Translations under genes and position numbers: made by a program
The notes under the pieces: generated by a model
What the model saw: only the letters and a program-made list of their open reading frames with translations
What the model was told of the DNA's origin: nothing
Databases searched by the model: none
In this document: piece by piece, positions 56,155 to 64,000 of the stretch
Layout: the number at the start of each line of letters is the position of its first letter
Position numbering within the stretch: the stretch's first letter is position 1
Assembly (NCBI GenBank): GCA_034509425.1
Contig: JAVTVJ010000001.1
Span: 12,915,501-12,979,500, forward strand
Direction: 5' to 3'
Source of the DNA: Eopsaltria australis
Lineage: Eukaryota > Chordata > Aves > Passeriformes > Petroicidae
DNA length: 64,000 nucleotides

Positions 56155-59100
56155 ATGGAAGAGGGAGAGAGAGACAGATACCGATACCCTGTACTATCTC
56201 TGTGCAAAGACATGATGACGGCAGCTTCAACTAAAGGAGATACAGAGTCCTCCCTTTAAAACAGCCTCACTAAAGATGGCATAAAATCAGCATTCCAACT
56301 CAAAATTATTTCGAGGATTTTTTTTCCTTAGTTAAATCAGATTTAGGAGGAGAGGAAAAAAAAATGGGTCATGGACCAGAAACTAGGAAAGACCAATCCC
56401 TGTATTGACCTTTGCTACAGCACAAAAATATGAACATTTTATAGGTTAATTTTTTTTAATGTCAAGCCACAGTACATGTAATATAGATATTTCAGCTTAA
56501 TGACAGGCAATCTATCAAGACTCTCTAAAGTCATAGGAGTTACATTTCAATAGAAACCTATTTTCTTTGTTCTGTTGACAGTGTTACTTTTTTATCATCT
56601 TCTTTAAGATAAAATACTAAATTAAGAACACGACCTCATGAGGCATTTAAGGAGATATAAACAATGCAGCTCTAGAATCCAATTTTTTGTTTCTAAATTA
56701 AACAGTACTACCTCTAGGAATAATTAAACGGGCTTGTCCTCTTCCATTTTGGTCACAGCATTCTGGCACAAAAATGAATAATTAGTGCGGCTGAATATTA
56801 CATCAGAACAAGTTCTGTCATCCGAGATCTAACAGGTGGAATGCAGTGTGACTTCATTGTAAATACAATTTTCCTCTGCACTGTAAATTTAGCTTTCAAT
56901 AAAAGTGATAAGTGCATTTTATTTTGTGCATTTGCATTGCCAGAAATATTAACCCTCTCAGTTCTGCTACAGCTTTGTTTCACGCTTGCCACGCAAAACA
57001 TCTGAGAACTTTCCACATCCTCCTGCTCTGCTGACACTGTCCACTTTATGGGTGTAACCACCAGAAGGTCTGGACAAGGCTAGAGGATCCCAGGCTTTTT
57101 TCTACAATAGTTCATCAGGATCTTCTTCTTCGCCTCACTGCCATGATTCTACCTGAAACCCCTTTGTTGCCCCCACTAGCTACTTGCTCTCTGGGGAGTC
57201 ACTGCCTCCTGCCTGATGCTTCACCATGCAGTAAGTTCAGAAGCCTCACTATCTCCCACACCAGGAGCTGCTCAGGTACACTAAACATATGGGCTTTTGG
57301 TTTTTGCTCATGAGGACAGAAACCATGGCCAGCAAAAACTTGTGCATTCATAGAAACTGTACTGTAGTTCAGGCCAAATCTGCAACAGGCAGAATGAAAA
57401 ACAGGACCCCTAATACAAGCTTTCCTTTCCCCAGAATACTGTGCCAATGGCAGTGCCACTGAACTAAAGGTTCTGGGCTATAATGTATATTTTTAGATAG
57501 AGTAGATGGTGCCTCAGTGGACAGACTCCTGAATTCCATTACAGACTCCTGATCCACTCCTTCCCTGTGCAGTATCATTTGCACTGATACTGCAAAAGTC
57601 TTAATGACAGGCAAATTGGTTTTTAATAATTCAGGAAGATGTAGAGAAATTAAAACAATTAAACATCACATTTCTTTGCTTTCATAGCAAGACAATCTGT
57701 AAAGCTCACAGGTGAGGGATAAAAATCTGAACAACATTTTCAGTCTTCTTCTGGGTATAACGGCACTATGAGTTTTCAAATTCTGTGCTGCCTCTGTTCG
57801 TTCTCTAAATAAAATGGATATATAGCATAACAGCAAAATCTTTTGTATTATTTTGCCCCTTGAATTTACACACTTTCCAATCTAGCTTTATTATGAGATA
57901 ATACCCACAGCAAATTTCAAATCACTGAATTGCTATTTGAATGTCAAAGTACATATTTTAATTCTCCTGGAGCTCTGCAAGCCTCAGAATCCCTGCAGCA
58001 CTCTGTAGCCACATATATTTAGTCACATTGGTCTCGGGAGAGACATCCTTAGGAAATACTAATTCTGTCTTCTCCTAATTAGAACTACAGAGTGCTAGAG
58101 ACCAGTTTTTCTGAATGGGAAAGCTGGAATATTAATTCAGAAACTGACATGACAGAAAAAATAGCTTTCCAGATTATCCATTGAAGTTTGAGAGCTACAG
58201 CATCCTGTAGCTTGGGGCATAAATCAAATTCCACAGCATCCCAGTCCATCTCTTTCACTTGAGTATAATCTTAAATAAACCTAGCAAAACAAATTTTGGA
58301 GATCAGAGGCTTTGAGCATGTGTGTTATCTTCTGGAGTTTGCTTTCAAAGTCGGGTCCAGATTTCTGAATTGATTTTTCTCCATTATATACCAACTAGCC
58401 ATCTTCATAACTCACTGAAGAGAGGTCTGTGTTCCTTGCCCTCGCCCATAAGAAGGTATTTATCTCCAGGTTTCAATTTATTCTCTGCATCACTCTCAGC
58501 TCATATATTTAACAAGGAGTTAACCTTTTAACAGAAGGGTCTGGGTGCAGCCTACAACAGCTTGAGTGTCTGACCCCACACCTGAAGAACCAAGTGCAGG
58601 ACCACTGTGTCCTTGATATGGATAGAAATTTTTCCAAAAGCCTCTCAAGCTATTGATGCTTGGTGCCTAGATCAATTTTTCACCATATGAAAATATTTGC
58701 CTTACTATTATTAGCAACATTTATTCTGCAACGTCTCTCTGGAACTGGAAATGCTCATAAGAATGTTGTTGCTGACAGCATTAATTTTCCTTTTTAACAT
58801 TATAAAGGTTTCCGTCCATAATAAAACCTTACCCCAGGAGCATATAGTAGATTCCTGGACCTATTCCAAAAGAAAATTCTTATCATTTCTTTAAGCAAGT
58901 ACATTTGGCACTTAGAGGATTTTTCAATCTGTAATATCTCTAACTAGTCCTTTTAACTTCCATATCGAAACAGATGGCTGTTAAATGTTGTCCCACACTT
59001 TAACATTCTTTCCTAAACACCACAGATTTTTCAATACCTTTATTCCAATAATGATGAATAGTTTCTAATACCATCATTCTGTTAGTTTTGCACCTTGGAA

Positions 59101-62100
59101 AGACCAGCCAAAACACCTTGACATATGACTGCTGAAAGACCAGAGGTGTACCCAAAATAACCCAAAACGAGAAAACTTGACTGAGGTATAATATCCGAGC
59201 TCTTGCCATTTAGGTATGCAGCTTTTGGAAGCAGGTAACATGCTTCAAAATATGAGTTAAATAGTTTAGGCAGGATATTGGCCAAACAAAGGTGCCCAAT
59301 GTCTGGGGCTGGGCAGTGGGATGAGCACTGGCTGCCAGATCCTGATAGAGCCTGTAGGCAGCTCCCATGGGCCCTGGGGAGCACTAAAAACAGTGACTTT
59401 GCAGTGATTGTCACCCCCTGTTCTGTTGTCCATAGCCTGTGCAATGAACTATTTCATTACAAAGAAAACAAACTTTAGCTATCATCTTACTGAAGTGCAA
59501 GCTACCATTGCAATGATACAAAGCAATTGCCTCAGGTATTCCAATAATCATTTCCACAATCATGCAGGCACAGCTAGCACAAATTTACCATCCGTGCTGT
59601 GGGACAAGTTTTTTCATTTCTGAGCAACTTCAAGTTTGGAGACTCAACAAAAGGGATGGGCATGGACTAAAGATACTTCAAAGACAGGAGAACATATGAA
59701 CTTGCAGGGCAAGATCAGTTCAGTTTTCTGACTGATGATGGTCAGTATTGGATGGTTCAGGAAAACAAGCAAGAAATCAAAGTGGTCAGGTTTGCAATAT
59801 CCTTTCCAGGGGATGTTTCAGCTTAACTATTGTTGCTTAATTAGTTTATTTTTTTATAGCTCAAGCGACTTAAAGAAGTTGTGGTGGCTTAACAAAGCCC
59901 TTTATTAAAAAAATACTTTGAATAGCTTTTCATAGCAAAATTCTAGAAGTCAGTATAACACTAGTCCTACAGATGAGAGCTCAGCCTTTACTGACTGAAA
60001 ATCAACTGGGATTTGGTTATTTTATAAACTGTTGAATGTTTCTAGTTCCCCATCTGTCTTTTTCTTGCTATAGCTCGTTCCTGGCTTTCTAGCAGAAACT
60101 GTCAATGTCTTGTTAGCACATCCCTGCCTCCTTCTCTGAACACCCCCTCAGCTGGACACACCAGCAAAGTGGCAGCAGTCTTCTCCCCTCAGTGACTAGA
60201 AAGAAGCAGAGGACTCCTGCCTCATTTCTAATGACTGCTATTCACAACCAAGCATCTTTATACACAAAGCAATCCTCATAATTCAGTGTAAGGTTAAACA
60301 ACAGCAGCGAAATGCAAATCCTAAACTAGCAAATCCATCTCTTCCAACTTATTTAGCCACAATAAATTTCGGAAGTGCTCCTCCAAAATACCGTGCCTGT
60401 GTATTCCCCCAGGGAAAAGCAATGACTTCTGGGTGAGTGATTTACACCTCTTTCCAGTACTTCCACTGAGCAAACTGCAGTGACGTTGAGAGGAGCACAT
60501 GTACCAAATGGGCACCAGGTGTGCCCAAAAGCCCACTGGCTGCTGGGGCTCCCAAGGAAAAGCAACTGTGGGTTCACTGCCAGCGTGAGAAATCTGTGTG
60601 ACTGCAGGTGGTGGAACTAGAAAGAGGTACCAAGAGCAACTTACAGGGCACGGAAGGGCCAAGCAGGGGGTGACTGCCAGCTGTTAAAATATCCTCCTCT
60701 GCCTACTCAAGCAGCTGGCTTAGAAAGCAGAACATCTTTTCTTCCATGATAACAGCTATTACAGACAGATTTATCCAAGAGAGATTTAAATAACCAAATC
60801 CAGCTCTGGGGTAGCTCTGGCAATACAAAGCTCAGCACAGGACTTTTCCACCTGTTATTTACTGAGCTAATCAATTTGGGGTGAGCTTTTCAGCCAGCCC
60901 TAATCTTGGCACTATATAACTAGTCCAAATGAACTAGTTAATTTATATCTCTTCCACATATATCTCTAGACAATGTCTGTGTGGGCACAACATTAATTAT
61001 TTTTTCAGCCCAAGAGTTTGCGGTCATTGAGGCTCTGTTAAAACCCAGATGATGCTATAAAATGAGGCATAATGTCCATAATGATAAAGCCCAGCCTCCT
61101 AATGAAAACACTTCTTATGAAGCACATAGAGCACTATTAAGTCAAGGCTGTGCTTATGCAGGCTTAACTCTGTCTCTGTCTGATTATTTCTTTTATTTGT
61201 GTTTGTATTTCTACCACTTCTCACAGTAAAGAGCGTGGCCCCATAACTTTGATGTGAAGGCACATTGATCACCTGCTCCCTCAGTCCTGTGCTGTTTTTA
61301 AAAACTCTCCTCTTGCTTACTTTTCATCTACAAATTTTCAATTTGAAACACCACACTGCATGCTGATGTTGCTCACCAGTATTTGAGAAAAAACTACATA
61401 GAAAAACCAACCATGATATTTGGCATGTCTTATGTGGACATATATATATAAAGTTAATATTCTCTGCTCTGGTGATACTTGGAATGCTGCATCCAGCTCT
61501 GAGGCCCCAAACGTAAGGACATGGACATGATGGAGCATGTCCAGAACAAGGTCACAAAGATGATGAGAGGGCTGGAGCACCTCTCCTATGAAGACAGGCT
61601 GAGAGAGCTGGGGTTGTTCAGTCTGGAGAAGAGAAGGCTGTGGGGAAACCTTATAGCAGCCTTCCAGTACCTAGAGGGGGTCTACAACTGAGCTGGAGAG
61701 GAACTTTTTACCAGGGTTTGTACTGACAGGACAAGGGGGAATGGCTTTGAAGTGAAAGAGGAAAGGTTTAAATTGGGAATTAGGAAGAAATTCTTTACTG
61801 TGAGGGTGGTGAGGCACTGGAACAGGTTGCCCAGGGAAGTTGTGGCTGCCCCACTCCTGGGAGTGCTCAAGGCCAGGTTGTATAGGACTTTGAGTAACCT
61901 GGTCTAGTGGAAAGTTGCCCCTGCCCATGGCAGGGGTGTTGGAATGGGATGATCTCTAAGGTCCCTTCCAGACCAACCCATTCTGTGATTCTATCCCAGG
62001 AGCTCAGTTTCTGAGACCTTACGTAAGAGCTTTAAAAGCTGAGATATGACATAATATGGCAGAAACAGGTGATATAGGGAGACCATTTTGGTGTGCAAAG

Positions 62101-64000
62101 CATACCATGTACAGCCCGGCCTGTTCTGCATACTCAGCTTCTCTACAAATCTACAGTATTTTTCATTTGACACTCGATTTAGTAATTTGAAATGGATGTT
62201 GAAAACAAATCATTGCCCAGTTGACCTAAAAATCCATCTATTTATAATCTTTGTACTGTTTCACAACAGCTACTTTGAATCTCTTCCACACTTTGTAACT
62301 ACTTGATCTCTGTGTAAACTGCACACGGATTTTATAGGGGCTTGTAAATTTAATAGGCATATGTAACAGAAATTTATTCAAAATATGCAAATCAGGAGGG
62401 GAAAACATTCTCTCACTCTCTTTTTCCCCTGACTCTGGTGATGATTACTGCTGCTTTGCATAAATCATAGCAGAGCTGTGGGAGTTGGAGAGATACAAGA
62501 TTCAAGCTTCCTGTCTGAAGTAATTCGTCAAAAATCTTCCACATACTGATGTGCTTTCAAAGGAATTAAGATTTTGTATCTCATATCTTCCAGTTGTTTT
62601 ATATTTTAAACATTAGTTTATTTAACATTTACTTATAACCCTGGATTATTCATCAGGTCTAATTTTCTTGTGTCAAAACTTTTCTATGTAGTACCTGTCA
62701 TGTCCATCTCAGCTGAACTGTATTTCCTTATATGTTTTAAATTGGATCCCTTTCCAATTGAAAGAAGAGTTGTTTGTTTAGTTGGGTCTTTAGCCATGTT
62801 ATGAATATTTAAAGAAAAAAAATTCTTGATTTTGCCCCATATAGAATTATTTTCTTACCATATTAAGAAAAAGGCAGGTGACTGCAAATAAAAATTAAAT
62901 TTATTTTAAACAAATGGTCCTTTCTTCAAAGCCATCAAAGATCAGTCTAGCATAAAAAGAATTTCATGTGGAATCTTAACAGAAATCCATCTCCAATATA
63001 ATGGTTTGCAAAAGGAAAAACTGCTTTTCTCCATGCCTGTGGGCCCTGTTCTTGCAGCCACTGGCTTTTCTGAAGTACTAAGTAAATGTGAATTGGAAAA
63101 ACCCTGCTGGGGGCTCTCATAGATGAGTAATTGTCAAACACGGCAAGGAGGTTGAGACAAAAACATCCTCCACATTAAAAAAAATTGAACCTTGAGAATG
63201 TGATTAATTTCCTGTCCTTTTCTGGTTTCCAAGGAAAACCTCCACCCCATGTTTGTGGGAAAACACCCTCATTTTGCTGGCCAACTTGGTAATTTGGTAC
63301 TGCTCCCTTTATAAACCATAGGAATCTGGGAGATTTTCCCCAGTCTACAACCACCACAGCTGCATGGTACCCATAGCAGAAGAATCAGAATGGTTCGGTT
63401 CATCTTTCTTCTCTTTTTTGTAACTTTTGATCTTTTATTCTGTGTTCTTCCATTTCTTTTTTCTGTTTTTCTTCTCTTTTCCAAGAGTGTTTTGCTCATC
63501 AAAGGATCTTTGCTTGACTGTACGAAGCACCTATTTCTAAATTTTCTTTATACCACAGGGATTTACTATTTCAAACAATGCAACACCAGCAGAATTTCTA
63601 AATCAAGCTGTACTTCAATTGTGATTTACAGTCACACTTCTCCCCGATGAGTCTGCATTGTGTGCAGCAGTATAAGACCAACTTTTAAGCTACTTTGGTT
63701 AGCATGTCTGAAGTAAAATAAGAGTGGTTATTAATTTTATTGGATTGCATTTATGCACTTCGAACAATTTTCAGTTGCCAAGAAAGTCATTACTGATCTT
63801 AAGCAGAAAAAATCCTTCTAGGAAAATGGTTAAGCAATTAAGCCTCTGCATCAGTGAAAGACTGAGGAAATTGGCTATATATTTTCATAAATAAGATTGC
63901 TAGTGACAGAGAACAAGTGTCCCATCATTTTACTGTCATCACTCTATTTGCCATTATTTCTGTCTAAATAGCCTTTTGTTTATAGAGATTTGCATACTGT
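56155..64000. other. Region upstream of MYOM1, no recognisable gene
   Basis: 7.8 kb of AT-rich unique sequence with one CR1 copy (61464-61995) and a short TA repeat just before it. No exon of a known protein, RNA gene or CpG-rich promoter is visible on either strand; the open frames present are short and unrelated to known families. In mammals the next gene upstream of MYOM1 is MYL12A, some tens of kb away and divergent; none of its exons is seen here. Confidence 0.55.
61464..61995 (+). mobile_element. CR1 LINE fragment (about 0.53 kb) with intact 3' end
   Basis: Sense CR1 on the plus strand: TGGAATGCTGCATCCAGCTC, GAGAGAGCTGGGGTTGTTCA, GGCACTGGAACAGGTTGCCC and the terminal CTTCCAGACCAACCCATTCT then GTGATTCTAT. 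It is the best preserved copy in the window but is 5'-truncated, so it cannot move. It lies about 5 kb upstream of MYOM1. Confidence 0.95.

Noticed and set aside
55976..56230. 84-codon hydrophobic open frame over the putative exon 1 and promoter
   Set aside because: Its ATG lies upstream of the likely transcription start and it spans the TATA/CArG region; the exon 1 part has no ATG.
57199..57614. Possible exon of a neighbouring gene upstream of MYOM1
   Set aside because: Short frames without family similarity; no exon of MYL12A or another expected neighbour could be identified.
63269..63650. Lys/Arg-rich and Phe/Leu-rich open frames on opposite strands
   Set aside because: They arise from a pyrimidine-rich tract (TTCT/CTTTT) at about 63400-63485 and look like simple-sequence artefacts.
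1..64000. CRISPR arrays, operons, prophage or other prokaryotic systems
   Set aside because: The window is a spliced vertebrate gene with CR1 repeats; short direct repeats found are microsatellites or simple duplications.

Overview
The window is vertebrate nuclear DNA, most likely avian. It is AT-rich and intron-dominated, and its interspersed repeats are CR1 LINE fragments, two of which still carry the CR1 3' end (CTTCCAACCCA...ATTCTATG/GATTCTGTGATTCTAT). Nothing here is prokaryotic.

One gene fills about 56 of the 64 kb. It is the 5' four fifths of MYOM1 (myomesin-1, the M-band cross-linker of striated muscle), transcribed on the minus strand. I rebuilt it exon by exon from splice signals and family similarity. 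There is a tentative non-coding exon 1 (55940 to about 56098), a start exon (51937-52409) and 29 further coding exons down to base 1, where exon 31 is cut by the window edge. Every internal intron has GT-AG ends. The joined reading frame from ATG 52358 to base 1 is 4308 nt, or 1436 uninterrupted codons, which supports the model. Residue numbers in the entries count from the ATG at 52358.

Domain order: unique Ser/Ala/Tyr-rich head (My1, exons 2-4), Ig My2 (exons 5-7), linker (8), Ig My3 (9-10), FnIII My4 (11-12), linker (13), FnIII My5 (14-15), FnIII My6 (16-17), the alternatively used EH segment (18), FnIII My7 (19-20), FnIII My8 (21-22), Ig My9 (23-24), linker helix (25), Ig My10 (26-27), linker helix (28) and part of Ig My11 (29-31). 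The remaining C-terminal domains, including the dimerising My13, lie beyond base 1.

The presumed promoter lies at 56120-56155, where a CArG box doubles as a TATA-like element. The region from 56.1 to 64 kb is upstream intergenic DNA, with one larger CR1 copy and no recognisable gene. The introns hold six CR1 fragments or tails in all (one of them intergenic), several microsatellites, two short tandem duplications and a few stop-poor patches that produce long but unconvincing open frames. I found no new biological system. The points most worth following are the EH cassette exon, the Tyr/Ser/Ala repeat in the head, and the uniform phase-1 exon logic of the linkers.
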